Numbered from the stretch's first letter, positions 38,040 to 46,091 are shown. The stretch is 64,000 bases of DNA from Gaiellasilicea sp963791905 (GCA_963791905.1 CAWBTX010000005.1:868001-932000); one strand, 5' to 3'. Notes: generated from the sequence alone by a model not told the origin. Translations and numbers: made by a program.

Positions 38040-40340
38040 ATGCGCGTCCCGCTCTCCTGGCTCCGCGAGTACGTCGACGTCGACGTGCCGGTCGCGGACC
38101 TCGCGCGCCGGCTCGCGATCTCGTCGCTCGAGGTCGATCGCGTGATCGACCTCGGCGTCCCGGACACGGACGGCAACCTCGGCCTGTTCCGGATCGGCAA
38201 GGTCGTCGAGGCCGGCAAGCACCCGAACGCCGATCGCCTGCAGCTCTGTCGGGTCGACGTGGGGGAGGGCGAGCCGCGGCAGATCGTCTGCGGCGCCTGG
38301 AACTTCGGCGCCGGAGCCACAGTCGCGGTCGCGCTCCCCGGTGCGCTGCTCCCCGGAGTCGAGGAGCCGCTCGGCGAGGCGAAGCTCAGGGGCGAGCTCT
38401 CGCGGGGCATGATCCTGTCCGAGCGCGAGCTCGAGCTCGGCGACGACCACAGCGGGATCATCGTGCTCCCCACGGAGCACGAGCCGGGAACGCTCCTCGC
38501 CGACGTTCTGCCGATCCGCGAGTCGGTGCTCGAGGTGACGCCGACGATGAACCGCGGCGACCTCCTCTCCGTGTACGGCGTCGCACGCGAGGTCGCGGCG
38601 CTCTTCGGCGGCGAGCTGCGGCCGATGCCGGGCGGCGACCCGCCGCTTTCCGGCGCCGAGCAGGTCGACGTGCGCATCGAGGACTTCGAGGGCTGCCCGC
38701 GCTACATCGGCCGGGTCTTCACCGGCGTCGCCGTCGGGCCGTCGCCGGTCTGGCTGCGGGCCCGCCTGGCCGCGGCCGGGATGCGCTCGATCTCGAACGT
38801 CGTCGACGTGACGAACTACGTCATGCACGCGTTCGGCAGCCCGCTCCACGTCTTCGACCGGACGACGCTCGCGGGCGGCCGGATCGTCGTCCGCCGTGCC
38901 GCGGCGGGCGAGGAGCTGCGGACGCTCGACGGGGATGTCCGTCGGCTCACGCCGGACGATCTGGTCATCGCGGACGCGGAGAAGCCGGTTGCGATCGCGG
39001 GGGTCATGGGCGGCCTCGACACGGAGGTCGGCGAGGGGACGAGCGAGGTGCTCCTCGAGGCGGCGAACTTCGAGCCGATCACGATCCTGCGTACGTCCGA
39101 GCGGCTGGGACTTCGATCGGAGTCGTCGAACCGCTGGGAGAAGGGCGTCGACCCGCGCCTCGCGGAGGCCGCCGCGGTCTACGCGAGCAGGCTGATCGTC
39201 GACCTCACGGGCGCCGAGCTGGTCGGCTCTTCCGACGTCGGCGCCGAGCTGCCGGAGCCGCCGGTCGTCCGCCTTCGCCCGCAGCGGACGAACGCCGTGC
39301 TCGGGCTCGAGGTCGCCGACGAGGAGCAGCGCGACATCCTGCGCCGGCTGCAGTTCGGGGTGTCCGACGACTGGGACGTGCAGGTTCCGAGCTGGCGTGC
39401 TCGCGACGTGACTCGCGAGATCGACCTCGTCGAGGAGGTCGGCCGCGTCGTGCTCGACCAGATCCCGTTCACGCTGCCGCTGCGGCGGCACGTGCGCGGC
39501 CGGCTGACGAAGGAACAGCGCCTGCGTCGGCTCGTCGAGGACGTGCTCGTCGGCGTCGGCTTCGACGAGGCGTACACATGGAGCCTGGCCGCGGCCGATC
39601 CGCGACCGGACGCGCTGAGGCTGCCGGACCCGATCACGTCCGACCAGGCCGTCCTGCGGACGACGCTCCTTCCTGGTCTCGTCGAAGCAGTGCGGGTCCA
39701 GCTCGACGCGGGCCGCGAGCGCATCGCGCTCTTCGAGATCGCGCGTGTCTACCTGCCGAGCGGCGAGCAGCTGCCGGAGGAGCGCTGGCGCGTCAGCGGC
39801 ATCGTGAGCGGCGGCTACCCGCCGGCCAAGGGCGCCGTGGAGGCGATCCACGAGGCGCTTCACATCGCGCCGCCGTTCGAGCGCGAACCGAACGCCGGCC
39901 CGCTCTTCCACCCGGGCAAGACAGCCCGGACGCTGGCCGGCGCCGTCGGGGAGCTTCATCCCGCGGTGCTCGAGGGCGCGTGGGGCGCGTTCGAGCTCGA
40001 CCTGACGACGCTCGTCGAGGAGGCGCCCGATCGGGTCGAGTACGAGGACGTGATCACGTTTCCGGCCCTGCGCCAGGACGTCGCCGTCGCGGTGTCGGAG
40101 GAGGTCGAGGCCGGCGCCCTCGTTGCCACCGCGAAGGAGGCGGCCGGCCCGGAGCTGCGCGACGTGCGCGTCTTCGACGTCTACCGTGGCGACCAGGTGG
40201 GCGAGGGGCGAAAGTCGGTCGCGCTGCACCTCTCCTTCCAGTCGCCCGAGCGCACGCTCTCCGACGACGACGCCGCCGCGCTGCGCGAGCGGATCGTGCA
40301 GGCGCTGGCCGAGCGCTTCGGCGCCGAGCTGCGCGCCTGA
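38040..40340 (+). CDS. pheT: Phenylalanyl-tRNA synthetase subunit beta
   Basis: A 766-residue partner of PheS. Seen: N-terminal MRVPLSWLREYVDVDVPVAD, tRNA-binding OB fold (GKVVEAGKHPNADRLQLCRV), B3/B4 editing domain (RYIGRVFTGVAVGPSPVWLR), B5 domain, and a C-terminal ferredoxin-fold anticodon-binding domain (FPALRQDVAVAVSEEV...FGAELRA). It starts immediately after pheS with no gap. The TGA lies three bases from the opposite gene's stop. Confidence 0.97.
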   Translation: MRVPLSWLREYVDVDVPVADLARRLAISSLEVDRVIDLGVPDTDGNLGLFRIGKVVEAGKHPNADRLQLCRVDVGEGEPRQIVCGAWNFGAGATVAVALPGALLPGVEEPLGEAKLRGELSRGMILSERELELGDDHSGIIVLPTEHEPGTLLADVLPIRESVLEVTPTMNRGDLLSVYGVAREVAALFGGELRPMPGGDPPLSGAEQVDVRIEDFEGCPRYIGRVFTGVAVGPSPVWLRARLAAAGMRSISNVVDVTNYVMHAFGSPLHVFDRTTLAGGRIVVRRAAAGEELRTLDGDVRRLTPDDLVIADAEKPVAIAGVMGGLDTEVGEGTSEVLLEAANFEPITILRTSERLGLRSESSNRWEKGVDPRLAEAAAVYASRLIVDLTGAELVGSSDVGAELPEPPVVRLRPQRTNAVLGLEVADEEQRDILRRLQFGVSDDWDVQVPSWRARDVTREIDLVEEVGRVVLDQIPFTLPLRRHVRGRLTKEQRLRRLVEDVLVGVGFDEAYTWSLAAADPRPDALRLPDPITSDQAVLRTTLLPGLVEAVRVQLDAGRERIALFEIARVYLPSGEQLPEERWRVSGIVSGGYPPAKGAVEAIHEALHIAPPFEREPNAGPLFHPGKTARTLAGAVGELHPAVLEGAWGAFELDLTTLVEEAPDRVEYEDVITFPALRQDVAVAVSEEVEAGALVATAKEAAGPELRDVRVFDVYRGDQVGEGRKSVALHLSFQSPERTLSDDDAAALRERIVQALAERFGAELRA

Positions 40341-40343
40341 GCG

Positions 40344-40760
40344 CTAGACGGTCGTCGGCGCCAGCCGGTCGGCGAGCGCCTCGAGCACGCGCAGCTGGAT
40401 CCGCGGCGAGTGGTCGAGCAGCGCCCGGAAGTTCGTCCCCGTGATCACGAGGAGGTCGGATGGGACGGTGGTCGTCACCGTCGCCGTTCGCGGGGAGCGC
40501 GACACGAGCGCGATCTCGCCGAAGAAGTCGCCTCGGCCGAGCATCCGGACCTTCTTGCCCCCGCGGTGCACCTCCGCCGCGCCGTCGAGCAGGACGAAGA
40601 ACTCGTTGCCGCGATCGCCCTCCCGCGTCAGCACCTTGCCCGCCTTGACGTCGATCTCGTCTGCGATCTTCGCGACCTCGGTCACCTCAGCGCGGCTCAG
40701 CTGCGAGAAGAGCGGCACATTGCGGATCAGGTCGATCTTGGCGTTACGGCCGAGGGCCAC
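40344..40760 (-). CDS. Single-domain cyclic-nucleotide-binding protein (second copy)
   Basis: A 138-residue CNB domain closely resembling 26522-26932: VPLFSQLSRAEVTEVAKIAD, EFFVLLDGAAEVHRGGKKV, GDFFGEIALVSRSPRTATVT, and C-terminal LADRLAPTTV (the partner ends LAERLAPELI). No HTH. GTG start six bases after TAGACT. It probably senses a cyclic nucleotide and signals to an unknown partner. Confidence 0.88.
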   Translation of the reverse strand: MALGRNAKIDLIRNVPLFSQLSRAEVTEVAKIADEIDVKAGKVLTREGDRGNEFFVLLDGAAEVHRGGKKVRMLGRGDFFGEIALVSRSPRTATVTTTVPSDLLVITGTNFRALLDHSPRIQLRVLEALADRLAPTTV

Positions 40761-40766
40761 CCGCCG

Positions 40767-40772
40767 AGTCTA
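40767..40772 (-). promoter_or_regulatory. Probable -10 box (TAGACT) of the second cyclic-nucleotide-binding gene
   Basis: On the minus strand TTAGACTCGGCGG precedes GTG directly. The same sequence with one change precedes the paralogue near 26.94 kb, so promoter and gene look co-duplicated or co-constrained. Confidence 0.55.
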
Positions 40773-40812
40773 ACCCCCGCCCGGAGAAGCCAGAAATCCG
40801 ATTCCGCGTGGG

Positions 40813-40818
40813 TACCGT
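40813..40818 (+). promoter_or_regulatory. Probable -10 box (TACCGT) of the cupredoxin gene
   Basis: TACCGT lies eight bases before GTG 40827 and eleven before ATG 40830, and supports one of these two adjacent starts with little or no leader. Confidence 0.45.
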
Positions 40819-40829
40819 ATGAGGCTGTG

Positions 40830-41522
40830 ATGCGACGTTGGGGTCTCCTCGCTCTGTGCGCCTGCGCGGCTTTCCTGCTGCCGGGCGAGTCGACCGGCCA
40901 GACGACGCGCCTGGAGGGGACGGTCGGGCCGGGCTTCACGATCTCGCTGCGGACGCCGGCAGGAGCCGACGTGACCCGGCTCGACCCCGGGACGTACGAG
41001 ATCCAGGTGCGCGACCTCTCCGACTTTCACAACTTCCACCTCGACGGGCCGGGAGTGGACCGGTCGACGACGGTGGAGTTCGAGGGGACGATGACCTGGA
41101 CCGTGACCTTCCAGGAAGGCCGCTACCGCTTCCAGTGCGACCCCCACAGCGCGGACATGTTCGGGAACATCACCGTCGGCAATCCGCCTCCGCCGCCCCC
41201 GCCACCGCCTCCTCCGCCTCCGTCCACGAAGCCGCCGGCGGCGAAGAAGCTCACCGCGACGGTCGGTCCCGGCAGCACGATCGCGCTCCGCACCGCAGGG
41301 GGCGCCCACGTGCACTCGCTCAAGGCCGGCGCCTTCGCGATCACGGTCCGCGACCGCACGGCGAAGCACAACTTCCACCTGGTCGGCGCGGGCGTGAACA
41401 AGAAGACCGGCGTCCCGCAGGTCGCCACATTGACGTGGCGCGTGACGCTGAAGAAGGGGATGCTCCGCTTCTACTCCGACGCCGCCGCGGCGAAGCTCCG
41501 CGGCAGCATCCGCGTCTCCTGA
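40830..41522 (+). CDS. Secreted protein with two cupredoxin-like domains and a polyproline linker
   Basis: A 230-residue protein: signal peptide (MRRWGLLALCACAAFLLPGE), first cupredoxin-like domain, a run of 13 prolines (about residues 115-127), second domain. Domain 1 keeps a type-1 copper set: H in HNFHL, then C, H and M in FQCDPHSADM. Domain 2 repeats the fold (TVGPGSTIALRTAGGA; KHNFHLVGAG) but the C-terminal ligand loop reads RFYSDAAAAKL, with Cys, His and Met gone. It probably binds one copper outside the cell; role unknown. The start may be GTG 40827, one codon earlier. Confidence 0.82.
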   Translation: MRRWGLLALCACAAFLLPGESTGQTTRLEGTVGPGFTISLRTPAGADVTRLDPGTYEIQVRDLSDFHNFHLDGPGVDRSTTVEFEGTMTWTVTFQEGRYRFQCDPHSADMFGNITVGNPPPPPPPPPPPPPSTKPPAAKKLTATVGPGSTIALRTAGGAHVHSLKAGAFAITVRDRTAKHNFHLVGAGVNKKTGVPQVATLTWRVTLKKGMLRFYSDAAAAKLRGSIRVS

Positions 41523-41525
41523 CGT

Positions 41526-42515
41526 CTAGCCGCTTGCCCGCCGGCTCGGCTTGACGAGCCCGGCACCCGGTCCTCCTGCCGCATCGATCTCCGCCTGGCG
41601 GTCGATCTCCGAGTTCAGCTCGGCGCCGAAGAGCAACGCAAAGGCCGAGTAGTAGAGCCAGAGCAGCAGCACGATGCCGCTCGCAAGGGCGCCGTACGTC
41701 CGCGAGTACGAGTCCGAGAAGCTCGTGTAGAGCGCGAAGAGACCGGAGAGCACGAGCCACGACACTGCGCCGACGAGGGAGCCCGGCGTCAGCCACACCC
41801 AGCTGCGTGGTTCCACGTTCGGCGCCAGGTAGTAGACCAGCCCGAAGAAGAGCAGGATCGCGGCGAACGCGAGCGGCCAGCGCAGGAACGTCCAGACGAA
41901 CTCGAACGCGCTCCCCAGTCCGGCCTGCTCGGCGATCGCGGATCCGAGCGGCCCGCCGAAGACGATCAGCAGGAGCAGCCCGGCCAACACGAGCCCTGTG
42001 AGCACGACGAGGACGATCGCCACGAGCCGCAGCTTCCAGAACGGACGCGTCTCGACCAGGGCGTAGGCGCGGTTGACCGCCTTGATCACCGCGTTCATCG
42101 CGCTGCTCGCCGCCCAGACGGCTAGGGACGCCCCCACGAGAAAGGCGACGACCGAGGTGCCGGTCGACGTGTCGCGCTGCAGCCGCTCGATCGTGTCGAT
42201 CACCTCGCCGGGTGCGACCGGCGTCAGGAAGTCCCGGAGCGCGTCGTAGGCGCCGGCGAGGTCGAGGACGCCGACGAGGAAGACCATCGCCGGGAAGAAC
42301 GCGAGCAGGGAGCTGAAGGCCACCTGGGCCGCGAGGCCCGTGGCGTCGTCGGCCATGAACGACTGAACGGCGCGCTTGAAGACGTCGACCCACTCGCGCG
42401 GCGACAGTCTCCAGGGGCTTCGCGGCTCCCGGCCGATCGCGACCGGCGCGGCGGTCAAGTCAGCGTGCGACCTTGGTCTCGACCGGCTCGTCGCTCCCCG
42501 CCATCGTGCCCTCAT
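41526..42515 (-). CDS. YihY/BrkB family membrane protein
   Basis: A 329-residue inner-membrane protein with about six helices. Family features: FMADDATGLAAQVAFSSLLA FFPAMVFLVG near the N-terminus, WAASSAMNAVIKAVNRAY in the middle, and YGALASGIVLLLWLYYSAFA then LLFGAELNSE near the end. Once misannotated as ribonuclease BN; function unknown. ATG 42515 is chosen; the frame is open upstream to 42920 only as a shadow of argR. Confidence 0.92.
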   Translation of the reverse strand: MRARWRGATSRSRPRSHADLTAAPVAIGREPRSPWRLSPREWVDVFKRAVQSFMADDATGLAAQVAFSSLLAFFPAMVFLVGVLDLAGAYDALRDFLTPVAPGEVIDTIERLQRDTSTGTSVVAFLVGASLAVWAASSAMNAVIKAVNRAYALVETRPFWKLRLVAIVLVVLTGLVLAGLLLLIVFGGPLGSAIAEQAGLGSAFEFVWTFLRWPLAFAAILLFFGLVYYLAPNVEPRSWVWLTPGSLVGAVSWLVLSGLFALYTSFSDSYSRTYGALASGIVLLLWLYYSAFALLFGAELNSEIDRQAEIDAAGGPGAGLVKPSRRASG

Positions 42516-42560
42516 CGTTGCCGGAACCCGGTCCGCACAAACGTGGAAGGCTTCGGCGAG

Positions 42561-43016
42561 ATGTCCAGGCCCTTCCCGAAGGAAGAGCGCCAGCGCCTGA
42601 TCCAGAGCCTGATCACGCGCCGCCGGCTCGGGACGCAGCTCGAGCTCGAGCGGGCACTCGCCGGGGCCGGCTGTGCGGTGACGCAGGCGACGCTCTCCCG
42701 CGACCTGCGCGAGCTGGGGATCGAGAAGTCGACAGACGGGTTGGGCAGGCCTCGCTACGTGTTGCCCGGCCGGGCGACGCGCGCCGAGCCGCGCGAGGCA
42801 CTGGCTGCGATTCTCGGCCAGTACGCACACAGCGTGACCGCCGCGGAGAATCTCGTCGTCATCCGCTCCCAGCTCGGCTCGGCGCCGGCGATCGCCCGGG
42901 CGCTCGATCGCGTCGAGCACCCGCTCGTCGTCGGCACGATCGCCGGCGACGACACGTGCCTCGTGGTCGCGCGTTCGGCCGGCGACGCGCGCAGCCTCGC
43001 GACCGAGCTCGGCTAG
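42561..43016 (+). CDS. argR: Arginine repressor
   Basis: A 151-residue ArgR: N-terminal winged helix (LIQSLITRRRLGTQLELERA; TQATLSRDLRELGIEKS) and a C-terminal arginine-binding hexamerisation domain (ENLVVIRSQLGSAPAIARAL; VVGTIAGDDTCLVVARS, with the conserved GTIAGDD). It would repress arginine biosynthesis genes. In many actinobacteria argR sits at the end of an arg cluster after pheST; here no arginine gene is adjacent, so it must act elsewhere. Confidence 0.95.
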   Translation: MSRPFPKEERQRLIQSLITRRRLGTQLELERALAGAGCAVTQATLSRDLRELGIEKSTDGLGRPRYVLPGRATRAEPREALAAILGQYAHSVTAAENLVVIRSQLGSAPAIARALDRVEHPLVVGTIAGDDTCLVVARSAGDARSLATELG

Positions 43017-43022
43017 GTCGTC

Positions 43023-43301
43023 CTAGGACGCGACGCCGGTGTGCTCTTCGAGCTCCTCGAACGCATCCGAGTCGAGGTCGACCTCGATCCGGCCGTCGGT
43101 GATCGCCCCGACGTTCTCGGACGGGACGAAGCGAGGCTTGCGCAGGATCCCGAGGAGTCCCGGCGTCACCGCGAGGCCGCTGAAGATGTCCTTGTCGGCG
43201 TCGCCGACGACCTCGTGCACCTTGCCGAGCTCCTCGCCGTCCGAGCCGACGACCTCCCAGCCCTTCTCGATGAGAAACCAGGAGAGGGGATCGTCGGTCA
43301 A
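43023..43301 (-). CDS. PRC-barrel-like protein, 92 aa
   Basis: Contains a PRC-barrel-type pattern: GWEVVGSDGEELGKVHEVVG, then SGLAVTPGLLGILRKPRFVP SENVGAITDGRIEVDLD. PRC barrels are small beta domains found in RimM and in photosystem or stress proteins; function here unknown. Its ATG overlaps the stop of the upstream minus-strand gene (ATGA), so the two are coupled. It converges on argR within six bases. Confidence 0.78.
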   Translation of the reverse strand: MTDDPLSWFLIEKGWEVVGSDGEELGKVHEVVGDADKDIFSGLAVTPGLLGILRKPRFVPSENVGAITDGRIEVDLDSDAFEELEEHTGVAS

Positions 43302-43939
43302 ACCGCCTTGCCCTCCAGGTACCAGACGGGCCCCTGCGTCGCGACGTTGTGCGTGTCCGAGAGGACTCGCAGGACGTCGACGTGCCCGACGATGCCCTCC
43401 TCGTCGAGGCGCTCAAGGCAGCGCCGGGTCATCTCGGGCGAGGCTCCGTAGCCGAACCGACGGGCGACGCGGAAGCGGAACGCCGACGCGTCCGGCGGCT
43501 TGGTCGGGTTCAAGGGAGCGAGCTGCAACGCGGCGCGCTGGAGGTAGTCGCTCGAGGTCAGGCGGATCTCGCACAGGAGGTCGCTCCAGTCGGGCGGCAG
43601 GGCCGCCAGGGCCTCGTCCCACGCCGGCGCCAGTCCGGCTCGGTCGACCTCGGCCTCGGGCGGAATCGCGGTCGTGTCGACCAGGCGAAGCCTGCCCCGG
43701 ATCCAGGCGTTATCGACGCCCCTCATGAGCCGTCGCACGCCCTCGGCGCCGGTCCCTGCCCCGCGGCGATGGGCCGCGAAGCGAAGCTCGGAGCCCGAGC
43801 GCCCCGGATTCGCCGGGCCGAGCAGCGCCGCCGCGCGCGCGCGCTGGCTGGAGTTCGGCACTTCGAGCGCGAGCTGGGCGTCGGCCCACTCCTCAGGCAG
43901 CTTCGCCTCGATCCTGCGCCACTGATCTTCCAGCCTCAC
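43298..43939 (-). CDS. Conserved hypothetical protein, 213 aa
   Basis: Not assigned. Soluble; contains two similar halves: EDQWRRIEAKLPEEWADAQL...AALLGPANPGRSGSELRF and PAWDEALAALPPDWSDLLCE...LQLAPLNPTKPPDASAFRF, each ending in a PxNP...FRF motif, so an internal duplication is visible. The start (GTG 43939) lies eight bases after TAAGCT (minus strand). It diverges from pdhA and is coupled to the PRC-barrel-like gene. Confidence 0.72.
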   Translation of the reverse strand: MRLEDQWRRIEAKLPEEWADAQLALEVPNSSQRARAAALLGPANPGRSGSELRFAAHRRGAGTGAEGVRRLMRGVDNAWIRGRLRLVDTTAIPPEAEVDRAGLAPAWDEALAALPPDWSDLLCEIRLTSSDYLQRAALQLAPLNPTKPPDASAFRFRVARRFGYGASPEMTRRCLERLDEEGIVGHVDVLRVLSDTHNVATQGPVWYLEGKAV

Positions 43940-43947
43940 GGGCAGTC

Positions 43948-43956
43948 AGCTTAAAT
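43948..43956. promoter_or_regulatory. Overlapping divergent -10 boxes before pdhA and the opposite hypothetical
   Basis: AGCTTAAAT contains minus-strand TAAGCT (43948-43953, eight bases before GTG 43939) and plus-strand TTAAAT (43951-43956, nine bases before the pdhA ATG). Only 26 bases separate the two genes. Confidence 0.45.
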
Positions 43957-43965
43957 GAACCTCAC

Positions 43966-44949
43966 ATGGCCAAGGTCGAGAGAAAGCCGCGCGCCGAGGG
44001 AGGTCTTTCCGAAGACGAGCTACGCGAGCTGCTGCGCGAGATGCTCCTCATCAGGCGCTTCGAGGAGAAGGTCGAGGAGCGCTTCCGGGCGGGCGAGCTG
44101 CCCGGCTTCCTGCACGTCGCGATCGGTCAAGAGGCCGTCGCGACCGGAGTCTGCGCGGCGCTGGAGCGCGAGGACACGATCATGTCGACGCACCGCGCGC
44201 ATGGGCACGCGATCGCGAAGGGCACACACCCGAACCGGGTCATGGCCGAGCTCTACGGGAAGCTCGAGGGCTGCTCGCACGGCTACGGCGGCTCGATGCA
44301 CCTCTACGACCTCGAGAACGGGATGCTGGGCGCGAACGCCGTCGTCGGCGGCGGCCTGCCGCAGGTGACCGGCACCGCTCTCGCCTACAAGTTCCGCAAG
44401 CAGGAGCGGGTCGCCGTTGCCTTCTTCGGCGACGGCTCGACGAACACCGGCACGTTTCACGAGTCGCTCAACCTGGCGCAGCTCTGGAAGGTGCCGGCGC
44501 TCTTCGTCCTCGAGATGAACGGCTGGGCCGAGTCGACGCCGATGTCCCAGCACTCGCCGATCGAGGACTTCTCCCAGCGCGCCGTCGCCTACGGGATGCG
44601 GTCGATCGACGCTGACGGTCAGAATGTCGAGGCCGTGTACGACGCGACGCGCGAGGCGCGCGAGCATGCCGTCACGGGCGCCGGACCCGTCTTCCTCAAC
44701 ATCCGGACGTACCGCCTGGTCGGCCACTACATCGGCGATCCGCAGGTGTATCGCGACAAGGCGGAGATCGAGGAGCTACGCGAGACAAAGGATCCGATCG
44801 AACTCCTGCGCGCCCGGCTCGAGCTCTCCGACGACGAGTTCGAGCAGCTCGACACCGAGGTGACGGCGATCGTGGAGGAGGCGGTCGCGTTCGCGAAGGC
44901 CGGCACCGATCCGAAGCCCGAGGACGCACTCAAGTACGTCTATGCCTGA
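43966..44949 (+). CDS. pdhA: Pyruvate dehydrogenase E1 component subunit alpha
   Basis: A 327-residue thiamine-diphosphate subunit of the 2-oxo acid dehydrogenase E1 (pyruvate most likely; acetoin or branched-chain acids possible). Seen: MLLIRRFEEKVEERFRAGEL, THRAHGHAIAKG, YGGSMHL, and the TPP motif GDGSTNTGTFHESLNLAQLW. No SD is seen; the TTAAAT box suggests a leaderless message. It overlaps E1 beta by eight bases and heads the complex operon. Confidence 0.94.
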   Translation: MAKVERKPRAEGGLSEDELRELLREMLLIRRFEEKVEERFRAGELPGFLHVAIGQEAVATGVCAALEREDTIMSTHRAHGHAIAKGTHPNRVMAELYGKLEGCSHGYGGSMHLYDLENGMLGANAVVGGGLPQVTGTALAYKFRKQERVAVAFFGDGSTNTGTFHESLNLAQLWKVPALFVLEMNGWAESTPMSQHSPIEDFSQRAVAYGMRSIDADGQNVEAVYDATREAREHAVTGAGPVFLNIRTYRLVGHYIGDPQVYRDKAEIEELRETKDPIELLRARLELSDDEFEQLDTEVTAIVEEAVAFAKAGTDPKPEDALKYVYA

Positions 44950-45922
44950 ACTGACCTATCGCGAGGCGGTCCGCGACGCGCTCTCGCGCGCGATGCGTGA
45001 CGACGAGGACGTCTTCATCATGGGCGAGGACATCGCCGAGATGGGCGGCTCGATGGGCGTCACGCAGGGCATGCTCGCCGAGTTCGGCCCGGAGCGCGTG
45101 CGCAACACCCCCATCTCCGAGATCGCGATCGTCGGCGCCGGCATCGGCGCCGCCATGCAGGGCATGCGGCCGGTCGTCGAGATCATGTACCAGGACTTCT
45201 TGACGCTCTCGATGGAGCAGCTCGTCAACCAGGCGGCGAAGCACAGGACGATGTCGGGCGGCCAGCTGAAGGTGCCGCTGACCGTGCGCACGCAGGGCGG
45301 TGCCGGGTGGAGCCCCGGTGCGCAGCACGCACAGCAGGTCGAATCGTGGTTCGTCCACGTCCCCGGCCTCAAGGTGGCGTTCCCGTCGACTCCCGAGGAC
45401 GTCCGCGGCCTGCTCTGGAGCGCGATCTACGACGACAACCCCGTCATCTTCTTCGAGCACCGACTTCTCTACCCGCTGAAGGGCGAAGTCCCGGACGAGC
45501 TCGAGCCGATCCCGTTCGGGAAGGCCCGCGTGATGCGCGAGGGCAAGGACGTGACCGTGATCGCCGTCGGCCGGATGGTGCCCGAGGCGGTCAAGGCGGC
45601 CGAGGAGGCCGAAAAGGAGGGCATCTCCGTCGAGGTCATCGACCCGCGGACGCTGCTCCCGCTCGACGAGGAGACGATCCTCGACTCCGTCCGCAAGACG
45701 ACCCGCTGCGTCACGGCGCACGAGGCGGTCACGCGCGGCGGCGTCGGCGCCGAGCTGACGGCGGTCGTCCAAACGGGAGCCTTCGACTATCTCGACGCGC
45801 CGATCGAGCGCGTCGGCGCGAAGTTCGCGCCGCTTGCGTTCGCGCCGGCGATGGAGCAATGGGCTGTCCCGCACGCGGCCGACGTGCTCGAAGCGGTCAA
45901 GCGGACGATGGCGCGGGCCTAG
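44942..45922 (+). CDS. pdhB: Pyruvate dehydrogenase E1 component subunit beta
   Basis: A 326-residue E1 beta: LTYREAVRDALSRAMRDDED, VFIMGEDIAEMGGSMGVTQG, RNTPISEIAIVGAGIGAAM, and the C-terminal transketolase domain (VIAVGRMV; VEVIDPRTLLPLDEETILDS). It forms a heterotetramer with E1 alpha. Starts eight bases inside pdhA. The structured repeat begins five bases after its stop and fills the gap to the E2 gene. Confidence 0.95.
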   Translation: MPELTYREAVRDALSRAMRDDEDVFIMGEDIAEMGGSMGVTQGMLAEFGPERVRNTPISEIAIVGAGIGAAMQGMRPVVEIMYQDFLTLSMEQLVNQAAKHRTMSGGQLKVPLTVRTQGGAGWSPGAQHAQQVESWFVHVPGLKVAFPSTPEDVRGLLWSAIYDDNPVIFFEHRLLYPLKGEVPDELEPIPFGKARVMREGKDVTVIAVGRMVPEAVKAAEEAEKEGISVEVIDPRTLLPLDEETILDSVRKTTRCVTAHEAVTRGGVGAELTAVVQTGAFDYLDAPIERVGAKFAPLAFAPAMEQWAVPHAADVLEAVKRTMARA

Positions 45923-45926
45923 AATA

Positions 45927-46090
45927 AGTGGCTCTCGCGGCGACAGTTAGGGCACCGCTGGCGCGCGATCTGCGGCGCGCTGCGGCGTCCTCAGTCGCGC
46001 CCGTATTGTCCAATACGGGCGCTCCCTGCGTCCTTGCATCGCTTGCACCTCGCACGCCATCGGCGCGAAACCGTCACCGCGAGAGCCACT
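45927..46090 (+). repeat. Structured repeat element, copy B (pdhB-pdhC gap)
   Basis: About 164 bases bounded by arms AGTGGCTCTCGCGG (45927-45940) and CCGCGAGAGCCACT (46077-46090). The central hairpin GCGCCCGTAT-TGTCCA-ATACGGGCGC spans 45997-46022. Conserved blocks match copy A (CTGGCGCGCGATC, GCGTCCTCAGTCGCG, GCTCCCTGCGTCCTTGCA, CGCGAAACCGTCACC). It ends one base before the E2 ATG; its 3' arm carries only a weak SD-like GAGAG. It starts four bases past the E1 beta stop. The arms differ from copy A at four positions, each compensated. Confidence 0.9.
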
Positions 46091-46091
46091 G

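Noticed and set aside
36321..40229. A very long minus-strand open frame (about 1300 codons) opposite pheS and pheT
   Set aside because: Only its last ~230 codons (the methyltransferase) look like protein. The rest is Arg/Val/Asp-rich antisense of pheST, as expected in high-GC DNA.
29892..46090. The two-copy repeat as a classic MITE with fixed terminal inverted repeats
   Set aside because: The terminal arms are not the same sequence in the two copies, although each pair is perfectly complementary, and no target-site duplication is apparent. A mobile origin is not excluded, only this simple form.
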